DNA of 64,000 nucleotides from Parapedobacter sp051400755 (GCF_051400755.1 NZ_JBLFFL010000006.1:186001-250000); one strand, 5' to 3'; counted from the stretch's first letter, positions 17,723 through 27,372 are shown. Notes: a model not told the origin generated them from the sequence alone. Numbers and translations: made by a program.

Positions 17723-18745
17723 ATGGGCTTGTTTAACTGGTTTACTCAAGAAGTTGCTATCGATTTAGGTACTGCCAATACACTCATTATCCACAATGAC
17801 AAGGTGGTTGTAGATGAACCTTCCATTGTCGCGTTTGACCGCACCACCAACAAAGTAATAGCGATCGGCCGCCAGGCCATGCAGATGGAAGGCAAGACGC
17901 ATGACAATATCCGTACCGTAAGGCCGTTGAAAGATGGCGTTATCGCGGACTTCAACGCTGCCGAGCACATGATCCGGGGCATGATTAAAATGGTCAACAA
18001 CGGCAAGGGCTGGTTTTTCCCTTCGTTGCGCATGGTCATCTGTATCCCATCGGGCATTACGGAGGTCGAGAAACGGGCGGTACGTGATTCTGCGGAGATT
18101 GCCGGGGCCAAAGAAGTTTACTTGGTTCACGAGCCGATGGCTGCGGCAGTAGGCATTGGCATCGATGTAGAAGAACCCATGGGCAATATGGTCATCGATA
18201 TCGGCGGTGGTACCACGGAAATCGCCGTGATCGCGCTTTCAGGCATCGTATGCGACCAGTCTATACGGGTGGCAGGCGATAATTTTGACTCCGACATTGT
18301 ACAGTATATTCGCCGCCAGCACAACATCATGATCGGCGATCGCACGGCCGAGAAAATCAAAATCGAGGTCGGATCGGCCTTACCCGAATTGCAAGATCCC
18401 CCTGCCGACTTTGCCGTGCAGGGCCGCGACCTGATGACGGGAGTGCCTAAGCAAATTACTGTTTCCTATACAGAAATTGCACATTGCTTGGATAAATCCA
18501 TCTCCAAAATAGAAGAAGCGATCCTCAAAGCGCTGGAAATCACGCCGCCTGAGCTATCCGCCGATATTTATCAAACAGGTATCTACCTGACCGGCGGCGG
18601 CGCATTGCTCCGCGGGTTGGACAAACGCATCCAGGCCAAGACCAAGTTGCCTGTACACGTGGCGGAAGACCCCCTGCGTGCTGTGGTACGGGGCACCGGC
18701 ATCGCGTTGAAAAACATAGGGACGTTCAAATTTTTGATGCAGTAG
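17723..18745 (+). CDS. mreB: Rod-shape protein MreB
   Basis: This bacterial actin homologue has 340 residues, the usual length. It polymerises along the inner membrane and positions the lateral wall synthesis machinery. Actin-fold motifs are clear: phosphate 1 VAIDLGTANT near residue 10, phosphate 2 NMVIDIGGGTTEIAVI near 155, adenosine motif TGGGALLRGLDKRI near 287. The MGLFNWF start is the conserved amphipathic N-terminus. It heads a five-gene elongasome operon (mreB, mreC, mreD, mrdA, rodA) that matches the standard order in Bacteroidota. The gap to mreC is 75 nt; all later joints are tight or overlapping. Confidence 0.98.
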   Translation: MGLFNWFTQEVAIDLGTANTLIIHNDKVVVDEPSIVAFDRTTNKVIAIGRQAMQMEGKTHDNIRTVRPLKDGVIADFNAAEHMIRGMIKMVNNGKGWFFPSLRMVICIPSGITEVEKRAVRDSAEIAGAKEVYLVHEPMAAAVGIGIDVEEPMGNMVIDIGGGTTEIAVIALSGIVCDQSIRVAGDNFDSDIVQYIRRQHNIMIGDRTAEKIKIEVGSALPELQDPPADFAVQGRDLMTGVPKQITVSYTEIAHCLDKSISKIEEAILKALEITPPELSADIYQTGIYLTGGGALLRGLDKRIQAKTKLPVHVAEDPLRAVVRGTGIALKNIGTFKFLMQ

Positions 18746-18820
18746 GCGATGAGCAGGTAGCTATTGGCTATCAGCCCTAAAGCTATAAGCAGCGCCTAAG
18801 GCTTAAAAACATAAGCGAGC

Positions 18821-19654
18821 ATGAAGAACCTCTGGCTGATTCTCACAAGGTATAATGCATTCTTCCTGTTCGTGGTGTTCTTTGGATTTGCTTGTTACCT
18901 GGTGATCCAGAATAATACCTTCCAACGCGCTTCTGCCGTCAACTCGTCCAATGAGCTGGTAGGCAGTGTATACGCAAAGATCAGCGCCTGGAAAAGCTAC
19001 CTGCACCTCGGCGAAGAGAATACCCAGCTGGCCGAGGAAAACGCGGCCCTCAGGGAACAATTGCAGCAGTATACCACGCCCGATACGGTGGTGCAGGGAG
19101 CCGTCAACGACACCTTGCGGGATGTCCGGTATCACTATATCGTATCCAAGGTGATCAACAATAGCATTCACCAGAAAAACAACTACATCACGCTGGACAA
19201 AGGGCGGAAACATGGCATCGAAAAAGGCATGGGAGTCATTTCCAGCAACGGCATCGTAGGCATCGTGCTGAATGTATCGGAGCATTTCTCCACTGTCCAA
19301 TCGTTGCTGCATACCGGGACCCGCGTCAGTGCGGCGCTGGAAGACAGCCAGGCGTTCGGATCGCTGGTCTGGGGTGACCAATACGATTCGCGCATGGGCA
19401 CCCTCAAGGACATCCCCAACCATGTGAAGGTCAGAAAAGGCGAACTCGTCTATACTTCCGGTTTTTCCCTATTCCCTCCCGGTATTGCAGTGGGCAAGGT
19501 AGTCGAAACGGGTGTTTCGGGCGGAGACAGCTTCCTGGATATCACGGTTGAGTTAAGTACCTCATTCCACAACCTGCAGCAAGTGTATGTCGTGCACGAC
19601 TTACAAGCGGGGGAAAAAGAAACGCTGGAATCCGAAAACGACGACAATGGCTAA
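18821..19654 (+). CDS. mreC: Rod-shape protein MreC
   Basis: This 277-residue bitopic protein has one membrane anchor (YNAFFLFVVFFGFACYLVI, about 9-27), a coiled coil (about 60-92, EENTQLAEENAALREQLQQY) and the beta-domain core (about 105-260, YITLDKGRKHGIEKGMGV, SSNGIVGIVLNVSEHF). MreC links MreB on the cytoplasmic side to PBP2 in the periplasm. Its 3' end overlaps mreD by 8 nt. The C-terminal tail is acidic and short. Confidence 0.97.
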   Translation: MKNLWLILTRYNAFFLFVVFFGFACYLVIQNNTFQRASAVNSSNELVGSVYAKISAWKSYLHLGEENTQLAEENAALREQLQQYTTPDTVVQGAVNDTLRDVRYHYIVSKVINNSIHQKNNYITLDKGRKHGIEKGMGVISSNGIVGIVLNVSEHFSTVQSLLHTGTRVSAALEDSQAFGSLVWGDQYDSRMGTLKDIPNHVKVRKGELVYTSGFSLFPPGIAVGKVVETGVSGGDSFLDITVELSTSFHNLQQVYVVHDLQAGEKETLESENDDNG

Positions 19655-20162
19655 GGTTATTCTATACAATATCGCCCGTTTTGCTGTTTTGATCTTGATA
19701 CAGACTTTCTTGTTCAAGAACATCGGCTACTATAACCTGGCCTCCCCCTTTCCTTACATCCTGTTCATTCTGCTACTCCCCGTTGGTATCTCCAACTTTT
19801 TCCTATACTGCCTGGCCTTTCTTATCGGCATCACCGTGGATGCCTTTTATGACACCTTGGGTGTCAACGCCGCAGCTTGCGTAGCCCTCGCTTGGGGGCG
19901 TATCCTGTTCATCCGTGTCAGTCTCCAGACCGACCATTATGAGAAATACGTGACCCCCAACTGGGGCACCGTACCCTTCAGGTGGTATTTTCTCTACACG
20001 TTCGTACTCACCCTATTCCACCACACCATCCTTTTTTCGCTGGAAACCTTTACTTTCCATCAATTCCATTACACCTTTATCCGTATCCTATTAAGTTGTA
20101 TATTTACCGTCACAATCATTTTGTTGTTCAGTCTACTGTTTTATCAGAAAAAGCAGCGTTAA
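19647..20162 (+). CDS. mreD: Rod-shape protein MreD
   Basis: This protein of 171 residues is almost wholly hydrophobic, with five or six predicted membrane helices, as expected for MreD of the elongasome. The start is the ATG at 19647 (MAKVILYNIARFAVLI), which overlaps the mreC stop in the string ATGGCTAA. The longer open frame begins with a charged stretch (YKRGKKKRWN) that belongs to the mreC reading region and is not MreD-like. It ends 9 nt before the PBP2 gene. Confidence 0.93.
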   Translation: MAKVILYNIARFAVLILIQTFLFKNIGYYNLASPFPYILFILLLPVGISNFFLYCLAFLIGITVDAFYDTLGVNAAACVALAWGRILFIRVSLQTDHYEKYVTPNWGTVPFRWYFLYTFVLTLFHHTILFSLETFTFHQFHYTFIRILLSCIFTVTIILLFSLLFYQKKQR

Positions 20163-20171
20163 TGCTGCTCT

Positions 20172-22169
20172 ATGTCATCTACTATAGCGTTAATGAACGG
20201 TCTTTTTGAAAGGAAATACATCATTCAGGGCATTTTTATAGCGGTAGCTGCCATTATCGCCGCGCGGTTGTGCTATTTACAACTGATTGATGACTCATAC
20301 CTGCTTTCGGCCAACAACAATGTGCTGCGAAAAATGGTCATCTACCCCGCACGGGGTGTGATCCTTGATCGTGACGGAAAAGTACTCGTACAGAACGAAC
20401 CCGTCTATGACCTATTGGTCACCCCAAGGGAAGTGACGGAACTGGATACCGCCTTGCTGTGCGAATTGGTGGGTATCGATAAGGAGGGCTTCAACAAGCG
20501 GATGGCCACCGCACGCAGCTATTCGCCATACAAAGCTTCGCAGTTCGAAAAACAGATCCCGGCTACGGCCTATGCGAAATTGCAGGAACACCTGTATAAA
20601 TTCAGGGGATTCTATGTGCAAAACCGGACGGTGCGCAGCTATCCCGACAGCATAGCTGCCCAGTTTCTGGGATACATCCAGGAGGTCAACGACCGGGATA
20701 TTGAACGTTCCAAAGGGTTTTACCGGCCGGGGGATTATATCGGGGCCAGCGGCGTGGAAAGCGCCTATGAGGAGCTGCTGCGCGGACAACGGGGTGTTAG
20801 AAACGTGATGGTCGATGCCTTCAACAGGCCGAAGGGCGTCTTTGCGGAAGGCAAATATGATACCCTGGCGGTGGCCGGAGATGGCTTGGTTTCCTCGCTT
20901 GACAAAGACCTGCAGGTCCTCGCCGAGAAACTCATGCGCAACAAGATCGGCAGCGTCGTCGCCATTGAGCCCGCCACGGGCGAAATCCTCAGTTTTGTAA
21001 GCAGCCCCAGCTACGACCCCAATTTGATGGTGGGGCGCCAACGGGGCAACAACTACATGAAACTGTTGTATGATCCCTACAAACCCATGTTCATCCGCCC
21101 CACACAGGCCCAGTATCCTCCCGGCTCCATATTCAAGGTCGTGAGCGCGCTCACCGCCCAGCAGGCCGGTATGATCGATGCCAATACGGTCTTCAATTGT
21201 CCCGGCGGCTACCGCTACGGCCGCGGCGCCATCATGCGGTGCACCCACGTCGACGGATCGATCCCCTTGATTACCGCCATGCAACGCTCATGTAATACCT
21301 ACTTTGGCTATACGTACGCCCGGATGATTGACCACCGCAACCTAGCCACGTCCGAAGCCTACACGCTGTGGCGCGATGCCGTGATGAAATTTGGCATAGG
21401 CGGGGCGCTCGGCATTGACCTGCCCGGCGAAAAGGGTGGTTTGCTGCCCACAGCTGACTTCTACACCAAGCGGTATGGCAATGCCAAATGGGGATCGAGC
21501 TACAACATATCCCTATCCATCGGACAGGGGGAAATGGGCATCACGCCCCTGCAAATGGCCAACATCATGGCCATCGTGGCAAACCGCGGTTACTATTACC
21601 GTCCGCATCTCATCAAAGGTATCGGTGAGAAGAAAATCGTCAAACCCGAATTTACCGAGAAGGTTTCCGCCGGTGTAGACGCCAAGTACTACGAACCGGT
21701 GGTGGAGGGCCTCAGTCGGGCCGTGAACATGCCCGGGGGTACGGGATACGCGGTCCGCATTGCTGATATCGAAATGTGTGGTAAGACCGGAACCGCCCAA
21801 AACCCTCACGGAGCGGACCATGCCGTATTCTTTGCTTTCGCCCCGCGAGACAACCCCAAGATCGCCATCGCGGTGGTTGTTGAAAATGCCGGATATGGTG
21901 GCACCTGGGCTGGCCCCATCGCCAGTATGATGGTCGAACAGTACCTCAAAGATACCATCACCTTGCCGAAATATATTCAGGATCGTATATTTAAAGCTGA
22001 CCTATTACCAAAACCCAAGGTTGAGGAACCTAAGGTTGAGGAACCCAAGGTTGAAGAACCCAAGGAGACTGTCAAGTCAGCTTCTAAACGGAACACGAAC
22101 CTCAAGAAGGACCCCGAAGAAAACACTTTTTTTGTTCACCATAGTGTTGTAGCAGGCAGGTATGAGTAA
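20172..22169 (+). CDS. mrdA: Penicillin-binding protein 2 (elongasome transpeptidase)
   Basis: This 665-residue class B PBP cross-links peptidoglycan with RodA during elongation. It has one N-terminal membrane helix (about 15-35), a pedestal/dimerisation domain (about 50-230, YPARGVILDRDGKVL) and a transpeptidase domain. Active-site motifs are Ser319 in PPGSIFKVVSA, SCN at 373-375 and KTG at 538-540 (CGKTGTAQNPHG). After residue 600 a family-atypical tail begins with a pentapeptide KVEEP repeated three times, encoded by a 15-bp tandem repeat, then a basic segment (SASKRNTNLKK). The start may be 20172 or the ATG at 20193 (MNGLFERK); the second better fits the usual short cytoplasmic tail. Confidence 0.96.
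   Translation: MSSTIALMNGLFERKYIIQGIFIAVAAIIAARLCYLQLIDDSYLLSANNNVLRKMVIYPARGVILDRDGKVLVQNEPVYDLLVTPREVTELDTALLCELVGIDKEGFNKRMATARSYSPYKASQFEKQIPATAYAKLQEHLYKFRGFYVQNRTVRSYPDSIAAQFLGYIQEVNDRDIERSKGFYRPGDYIGASGVESAYEELLRGQRGVRNVMVDAFNRPKGVFAEGKYDTLAVAGDGLVSSLDKDLQVLAEKLMRNKIGSVVAIEPATGEILSFVSSPSYDPNLMVGRQRGNNYMKLLYDPYKPMFIRPTQAQYPPGSIFKVVSALTAQQAGMIDANTVFNCPGGYRYGRGAIMRCTHVDGSIPLITAMQRSCNTYFGYTYARMIDHRNLATSEAYTLWRDAVMKFGIGGALGIDLPGEKGGLLPTADFYTKRYGNAKWGSSYNISLSIGQGEMGITPLQMANIMAIVANRGYYYRPHLIKGIGEKKIVKPEFTEKVSAGVDAKYYEPVVEGLSRAVNMPGGTGYAVRIADIEMCGKTGTAQNPHGADHAVFFAFAPRDNPKIAIAVVVENAGYGGTWAGPIASMMVEQYLKDTITLPKYIQDRIFKADLLPKPKVEEPKVEEPKVEEPKETVKSASKRNTNLKKDPEENTFFVHHSVVAGRYE
22017..22061 (+). 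repeat. Coding 15-bp tandem repeat, three copies
   Basis: The 15-nt unit AAGGTTGAGGAACCY occurs at 22017-22031, 22032-22046 and 22047-22061, with one A/G change in the third copy. It encodes KVEEP three times in the periplasmic tail of PBP2. The unit keeps frame, so copy-number slippage would lengthen or shorten the tail without disrupting it. Confidence 0.95.
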
Positions 22170-23430
22170 TCAACGGAATAGATTATTTGGTGGTGATGTG
22201 GACTGGTTCACCGTGCTCCTTTGGCTGTTGCTGTGTTTAATCGGCTGGTTCAATATCCACGCGGCCGTGTTTGATCCGGAGTACCCCGGCTTGTTCAGCA
22301 TGAATACCAATTATGGCAAGCAATCCATTTACATCTTTTCGGCCATCCTTATCGCCATCTGCATCCTGATCGTGGATGCCAAATTCTACAGTTCCATTTC
22401 CCCGGTTCTGTATGCCATCACCATCCTGCTGTTGATAGCTGTGCTCATCGTCGGGCGCAATGTAGGCGGTAATCAAGCCTGGATACCCATCGGCAGCTTC
22501 AGGTTACAGCCTTCGGAGTTTGCCAAATTGGCCACCTGCCTGTTGCTGGCTCGGTATCTGAGCGCCAATAGCAATAAAAACCCCAACCTCAAGACCCTCT
22601 TCTTCGGGAGCGCCATCGTGCTGTTCCCCGTCGTGCTGGTGTTACTCCAACCCGATACGGGGTCGGCATTGGCCTTCTTTGCTCTCGTTTTTATCTTCTA
22701 CCGCGAGGGGTATATCTCCGGACCGTGGTTGCTGATCGGAGCACTTTGCATCCTGTTGTTTGTGCTCACCCTGGCGTTCAACCAATGGGGGGTGATCGGG
22801 GCGGTCGCCGTGATTTGCGGATTGGGCATCTATTATTTCCGGAAAAAACGGAAAGTGATCGCCATGCTCATTGCGCTGTTCGTCCTTTCTTCTGCATATG
22901 TCTTCTGTGTCGAATTTGTCTACGCAAATGTCCTCCAATCTCACCAACGCAACCGGATAGACGTGATACTGGGCAAGATCGATGATCCCCGCGGACAAGG
23001 GTACAACCTCAACCAGTCGATGATCGCCATCGGGTCGGGACAGTTCTGGGGCAAGGGATACCTGCAAGGTACTCAAACGAAATATAACTTCGTGCCGGAG
23101 CAGAGTACCGATTTTATCTTCTGTACCATTGGCGAAGAATGGGGGTTTGTAGGCTCTATGATCGTCATCAGCATCTACCTGACGCTGTTGCTGCGCATCG
23201 TCAACATCGCCGAGCGCCAGCGTACAGCACTTGCCCGCATCTACGCTTACGGGGTAGCCTGCATCCTTTTTTTCCATTTCGCCATCAACATCGGCATGAC
23301 CATCGGCATTGTGCCCATTATCGGGATTCCCCTACCTTTCATCAGTTACGGCGGCTCATCGCTCTGGAGTTTTACTATTCTGCTCTTTATTATGATCCGG
23401 TTTGATGCCAACCGGAAAGGGATCGCTTAG
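22162..23430 (+). CDS. rodA: Peptidoglycan glycosyltransferase RodA
   Basis: This 422-residue SEDS-family protein has about ten membrane helices and polymerises lipid II for lateral wall growth with PBP2. Family signatures are present: the segment GNQAWIPIGSFRLQPSEFAKL (near 104-124; W, PSE) and IGSGQFWGKGYLQGTQTKYNFVPEQSTDF-type core, with the catalytic Asp in VPEQSTDFIF near 315, and the closing GIPLPFISYGGSS. Its ATG overlaps the mrdA stop by 8 nt, so translation of the two partners is coupled. Two perfect hairpins follow the stop codon directly. Confidence 0.97.
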   Translation: MSNQRNRLFGGDVDWFTVLLWLLLCLIGWFNIHAAVFDPEYPGLFSMNTNYGKQSIYIFSAILIAICILIVDAKFYSSISPVLYAITILLLIAVLIVGRNVGGNQAWIPIGSFRLQPSEFAKLATCLLLARYLSANSNKNPNLKTLFFGSAIVLFPVVLVLLQPDTGSALAFFALVFIFYREGYISGPWLLIGALCILLFVLTLAFNQWGVIGAVAVICGLGIYYFRKKRKVIAMLIALFVLSSAYVFCVEFVYANVLQSHQRNRIDVILGKIDDPRGQGYNLNQSMIAIGSGQFWGKGYLQGTQTKYNFVPEQSTDFIFCTIGEEWGFVGSMIVISIYLTLLLRIVNIAERQRTALARIYAYGVACILFFHFAINIGMTIGIVPIIGIPLPFISYGGSSLWSFTILLFIMIRFDANRKGIA

Positions 23431-23475
23431 TTTGGTATCTTAATACCAAATGCGTGGCCCTGCTGGGAGCAGGGC
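23431..23475 (+). terminator. Two consecutive hairpins after rodA
   Basis: TTTGGTAT at 23431-23438 pairs perfectly with ATACCAAA at 23443-23450 around a 4-nt loop, starting at the first base after the rodA stop. A second perfect 8-bp stem, GCCCTGCT at 23457-23464 with AGCAGGGC at 23468-23475, follows. No T-run comes after, so this may be an mRNA-stabilising end as well as, or instead of, a terminator. Confidence 0.6.
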
Positions 23476-23631
23476 ACTACGCAAATGGCTGCACACATGA
23501 ATAACGACAAATTTAATAGATTATTAACAAATTCCTATAGTTTGTGTGATTTTTTTTAAAAATATTAGCAAGACGTTATCAATCTTGTTATCCCATGCCG
23601 AAATACCTGTAGATTTCCTATCTTTATCGCC

Positions 23632-24567
23632 ATGGACCGTAGACAATTCATCTCATCGGGAGCCGCGGCGAGCGCATTGCTGGCCAGCCCACTGCCAAAA
23701 ATGGCCTATGAAACGCAGGAAAAACGATATCAAAACGGGGTGAGCCCCTGGCCCATCTGTCTGGATACGGCTACCATCCGGCCGGCCTCCCTGCGTGAAA
23801 AAGTACAGATCGCGGCCAAGGCGGGATACGATGCCATCGAGCCCTGGGATAGTGAACTGGAGGAGTTTGAAGCCAAAGGCGGCAACCTGAAGGAACTTGG
23901 TAAGGAAATCAAAGACCTTGGACTTTTCGTGCCCAGCATCATCGGCCTGTGGAATGCCCTCCCCCCTACGCCGGAATTATTCGAAGCATCGCTGACGGAT
24001 ACCCGCCGTCGGATGCAGATGGCTGCCGACATCGGCTCCCAACATATCCAGACCATTCCGAACACGGTAGGCGATCCCTACGACCAAAAGTGGGTCGCGG
24101 CCCGCTACCGCGACATCATCGAACTTGGCAAAAACGATTACAACCTTGAGGCAGCATTGGTCTTCGTCAAGTATTTCCCATTGAAAACACTCGGTCAGGC
24201 CGTGGCCGTGGCGCTGGATGCCGATCATCCCGGTGCGCTGGTCATCCCCGACACGTATCATATGTACATCTCCGAAGGCGGATTTAACGGATTATCACTC
24301 ATCAACGGCAAGAGCATCGCCATCTTTCAATTTTCCGACGCCCCGGCAAGTCCGGCGATCGGCCAGCTTGACGACAGCCACCGCGTATATCCCGGCGATG
24401 GGATACTGCCGCTGGTCAAGGTACTACAAGATCTCAAAGCCATCGGCTTCGACAAGTGTGTATCGCTGGAGCTCTACAATCCCGGCTATTGGAAGCAAGA
24501 TCTGCAACAGGTGGCCGAGACTGGTCTACAGAAAACCCTGGCCGTCATCCGCGAGGCTGGCGTATAA
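23632..24567 (+). CDS. Sugar phosphate isomerase/epimerase family protein with twin-arginine leader
   Basis: This 311-residue xylose-isomerase-like TIM barrel (AP_endonuc_2 fold) begins with a twin-arginine type leader (MDRRQFISSGAAASALLAS). Barrel segments include ICLDTATIRPASLREKVQIA near 40, GYDAIEPWDSELEEF near 62, FVPSIIGLWNALPP near 98 and FDKCVSLELYNPGYW near 270, the last carrying the usual metal-binding Glu. The domain is split around 165-180, where the chain is shorter than typical members (LGKNDYNLEAALVFVKYFPLK), so one barrel element may be reduced. The substrate is unknown; exported members often accompany Gfo/Idh oxidoreductases. The last 23 nt overlap the convergent membrane-protein gene. 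A near-consensus TATCTTTA lies at 23619. Confidence 0.85.
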   Translation: MDRRQFISSGAAASALLASPLPKMAYETQEKRYQNGVSPWPICLDTATIRPASLREKVQIAAKAGYDAIEPWDSELEEFEAKGGNLKELGKEIKDLGLFVPSIIGLWNALPPTPELFEASLTDTRRRMQMAADIGSQHIQTIPNTVGDPYDQKWVAARYRDIIELGKNDYNLEAALVFVKYFPLKTLGQAVAVALDADHPGALVIPDTYHMYISEGGFNGLSLINGKSIAIFQFSDAPASPAIGQLDDSHRVYPGDGILPLVKVLQDLKAIGFDKCVSLELYNPGYWKQDLQQVAETGLQKTLAVIREAGV

Positions 24568-24913
24568 GCTGCTTCACTTTTGCTCCCGCCAGTCCCGAGA
24601 AACCGCTGACCGGGACGATAATCAACGCAGCGATCAGTGACACCAGCGCCGCACCGGGCACTTGCGCGAGGGACGGTACGCTCGCCGTGAAAATACTGGC
24701 TACCTTGTCCGTCATTGCCACACCCGTCGTCAGGTAAACATACAGCATATAGCCCAGCCACACGGTGATCCCCGCCAGCGCCGATACCCAGAACGCGCCG
24801 ACGGTTTTCCGCGGCAACAGCCAACAGAGGAGAAAACAAACCGGCGCAATACTCCACCACGGACCAAAAAAAGACAGCAATCCGCCGATGAGCACAATCA
24901 ATAAGTATAGCAT
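24545..24913 (-). CDS. Small four-helix membrane protein, unknown function
   Basis: This 122-residue protein has four predicted membrane helices: about 2-20 (LYLLIVLIGGLLSFFGPWW), 20-36, 41-62 (FWVSALAGITVWLGYMLYVY) and 85-108 (ALVSLIAALIIVPVSGFSGL), with a basic C-terminus. It has the look of a small conserved Bacteroidota membrane protein, but I cannot name a family. It starts 5 nt after the stop of the penicillin-acylase-like gene on the same strand, so the two form an operon. Its tail overlaps the convergent isomerase-like gene by 23 nt. Confidence 0.75.
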   Translation of the reverse strand: MLYLLIVLIGGLLSFFGPWWSIAPVCFLLCWLLPRKTVGAFWVSALAGITVWLGYMLYVYLTTGVAMTDKVASIFTASVPSLAQVPGAALVSLIAALIIVPVSGFSGLAGAKVKQLIRQPRG

Positions 24914-24918
24914 ATCAT

Positions 24919-27372
24919 CTAATTTGTCGGTTTCAATGAAAGGCGATGCCGCAGCCGTTCAGACGCCTCATCCACATTTTTCATAAACAGCAGGGTATCC
25001 AACGCGCCCATCGTCCATTTATCAATCATATTGTCATAGTATTGGCTTCCCGGATTGCCCGATTGCCCGCCCGGATACAGCCCATACGCCACAGGCCATT
25101 CTTTGTCCAGCTGCACCACCATCCGCCAGGAAGGACCATGCGTACCCGTGGTGGCATTGACAATACCGCTGCCGCCCCCGTTGACGATATCGCCACGTCC
25201 AAAAGCGGTAAAATTAGGCACCAGGTGCATGATGCGTGTACGCTTCACCCGACCCCAGGCCCAATGCTCAGCAGACGGTTCGCCATACCGCTCACGCAGC
25301 TTCGTTACCGTGGTATTAAAACTCTTCTGGATGATATCATCGGCCGTCTCCACGGTGTCCGCCGTATGGATGTCATCGAACCATTTGGCATCCGGCTCGT
25401 TGAGGATGAGCGCAAAAGTGCGGTCAAGGCTGGGAAACATAAGTCGTTCATCGGGTGGAAACTCATCATTCCAAATGGCGATAGGCAAGTCATCCAGCCA
25501 ATTTTCAAAGATCGTCGCTCCGATGGCATCAGGGTCGTTGACGTGATTCCACCGTTCGAGGATGTCATACTCAGCCGATAGCTTGATTGTCTCGTCCGAT
25601 GCCAGGGCTGTCAGCAGGCGCGGCAAAATCCGCCGGGCATCCACGTTATAGTTGTCGTTTTGCAGGACGCGCAGGCTATCGGCCGTCGCACCTGTCATGG
25701 CTTCCAAGCGTTCGTTGATGCGCAGGGCCCTGCTGGAATGCGAAAACTTCCAATCGAGGTAATACGGGTAAGTCGTATCCGTAGGAAACTGGTTGGCGGA
25801 ACTCACAAAGCCCCGGGGCGGATTCCTCACTGTCGGGTTTTGCTCCTTCGGGATCCAGCCCTGCCAATCATGCGCCGCCAGCGTACCGTCCAGCAGGTAT
25901 TTACCTTGCCCTTTCCATTTCAGGGGCAGCTTGCCGTTGGACGTGATGGCAATATCATTCGCATTGCTCGAAAAAATAAAATTCTGCGCCGGGGCGGTAA
26001 AATACGTAAGCGCCTTGCGGTAATCATCGTAGCCTTTTGCTCGGTTGAGGTAATAGAACGCCAATACATCTGCCCCATCGGTTTCATTCGTGATCCAGCG
26101 CATGGCATACCCCACCGGGATGCCCTTTGCATAGTTGGCGCTATCGGCCTCATGGTACACCACCGGTCCGTGATGCGTGTAGTACAGCGTATCATACCGC
26201 ACGCCCTCCCCTTTCAGTTTGAACGTTTCGATGTGCATCGTCGTCGGCATCCACTTCCCGTCATGCCAATATTCCGCAAACGTCGCGTCGCGGAAACGGA
26301 TGCGGTAGAAATCCATCACATCCGATCCCACGTTGGTCACGCCCCAGGCCACGTCCTTGTTGAAACCAATGACGATGGCCGGCGTACCCGGCAATGCCAC
26401 GCCGTATACATTCACCGTAGGCGATGAAAGCTGCATCTGGTACCAGATCGAAGGCAGCGTCAGTTGCAGGTGCGGGTCGTTGGCCAGGATGGGCAGACCC
26501 GTGATTGACCTGCTGCCGCCCACCGCCCAATTATTGCTCCCTACCTCGGGACGCGGCTCCGGCACCCGGTATGCCAGTACGTTGCTGTCAGGTATCGCGG
26601 CCACCGCATCCGGCACAGCGGGAGACGCCAACGGCGAAAACCCCCAGTCCGTGCCTTCAGGCACGATGGGCGACTCCACCGACGGATAGCTGGGAAAGAG
26701 GTCCGCCACCACGTCGGGCCCGTACTTGGCCAGCACCTGGGTTAGGCGGAGATCGTTGCTTCCCCCATTCAAAGTGTTGCGCATGTTCATCAGCATCAGG
26801 ATGGATCTGTAGGGCGACCAAGGTTCCGGCTCATAATTCAGTAACTTATATTCCACCGGCAGGTCTTTATATGCCAGCTGCGCTATATAAGCGTTTACCC
26901 CCGCGGCATATGCCTCCAGCATCCGGCTGGCAATGGTATCAGCCTTCAGCTTTTCCGCAATGATCGCTGCGGAACGGGCCATGCCGAGGCGGCGGTTATA
27001 GCGATCATATTCCAATGCAGCGGCGCCGACCACCTCCGAGAGCCTGCCCGATGCTACCAACGTATAAAATTCCATCTGCCACAGGCGGTCGCGCGCAATG
27101 GCATATCCTTGGGCAAAGTAGAGATCTTCGTCATTTTGCGCAAAAATATGCGGTACGGCATTGTCATCATACCGGATGACGACTTCATCGGTGATACCAT
27201 CCAACGTGACCGCCATATCCTCCGCACCGGGATCAACAATGCCATTTTGCAGGAAACCATGGAAGGGGTTGAACACCTTACCCAGCGGCGGTACCGTCCC
27301 CCAAGAGCGGCTGAACACATAAATGAGGCCCAGGGCAATCACCAATGGCCAAAAATACCTAATGAATCTCAT
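24919..27372 (-). CDS. Penicillin acylase family protein
   Basis: This 817-residue Ntn-hydrolase precursor has a signal anchor (WPLVIALGLIYVFSRSW, about 8-24). Family members self-cleave to alpha and beta chains, the new N-terminal Ser of the beta chain being the nucleophile. Here that is Ser279 in EVGSNNWAVGGSRS, with the expected oxyanion/substrate residues nearby (ANDPHLQLTLPSIWYQM). The alpha chain would be about residues 30-260. Relatives hydrolyse penicillins, acyl-homoserine lactones or other N-acyl compounds; which applies here cannot be told from sequence. It heads a two-gene operon with a small membrane protein, transcribed divergently from the lipoprotein at 27504. Confidence 0.93.
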   Translation of the reverse strand: MRFIRYFWPLVIALGLIYVFSRSWGTVPPLGKVFNPFHGFLQNGIVDPGAEDMAVTLDGITDEVVIRYDDNAVPHIFAQNDEDLYFAQGYAIARDRLWQMEFYTLVASGRLSEVVGAAALEYDRYNRRLGMARSAAIIAEKLKADTIASRMLEAYAAGVNAYIAQLAYKDLPVEYKLLNYEPEPWSPYRSILMLMNMRNTLNGGSNDLRLTQVLAKYGPDVVADLFPSYPSVESPIVPEGTDWGFSPLASPAVPDAVAAIPDSNVLAYRVPEPRPEVGSNNWAVGGSRSITGLPILANDPHLQLTLPSIWYQMQLSSPTVNVYGVALPGTPAIVIGFNKDVAWGVTNVGSDVMDFYRIRFRDATFAEYWHDGKWMPTTMHIETFKLKGEGVRYDTLYYTHHGPVVYHEADSANYAKGIPVGYAMRWITNETDGADVLAFYYLNRAKGYDDYRKALTYFTAPAQNFIFSSNANDIAITSNGKLPLKWKGQGKYLLDGTLAAHDWQGWIPKEQNPTVRNPPRGFVSSANQFPTDTTYPYYLDWKFSHSSRALRINERLEAMTGATADSLRVLQNDNYNVDARRILPRLLTALASDETIKLSAEYDILERWNHVNDPDAIGATIFENWLDDLPIAIWNDEFPPDERLMFPSLDRTFALILNEPDAKWFDDIHTADTVETADDIIQKSFNTTVTKLRERYGEPSAEHWAWGRVKRTRIMHLVPNFTAFGRGDIVNGGGSGIVNATTGTHGPSWRMVVQLDKEWPVAYGLYPGGQSGNPGSQYYDNMIDKWTMGALDTLLFMKNVDEASERLRHRLSLKPTN

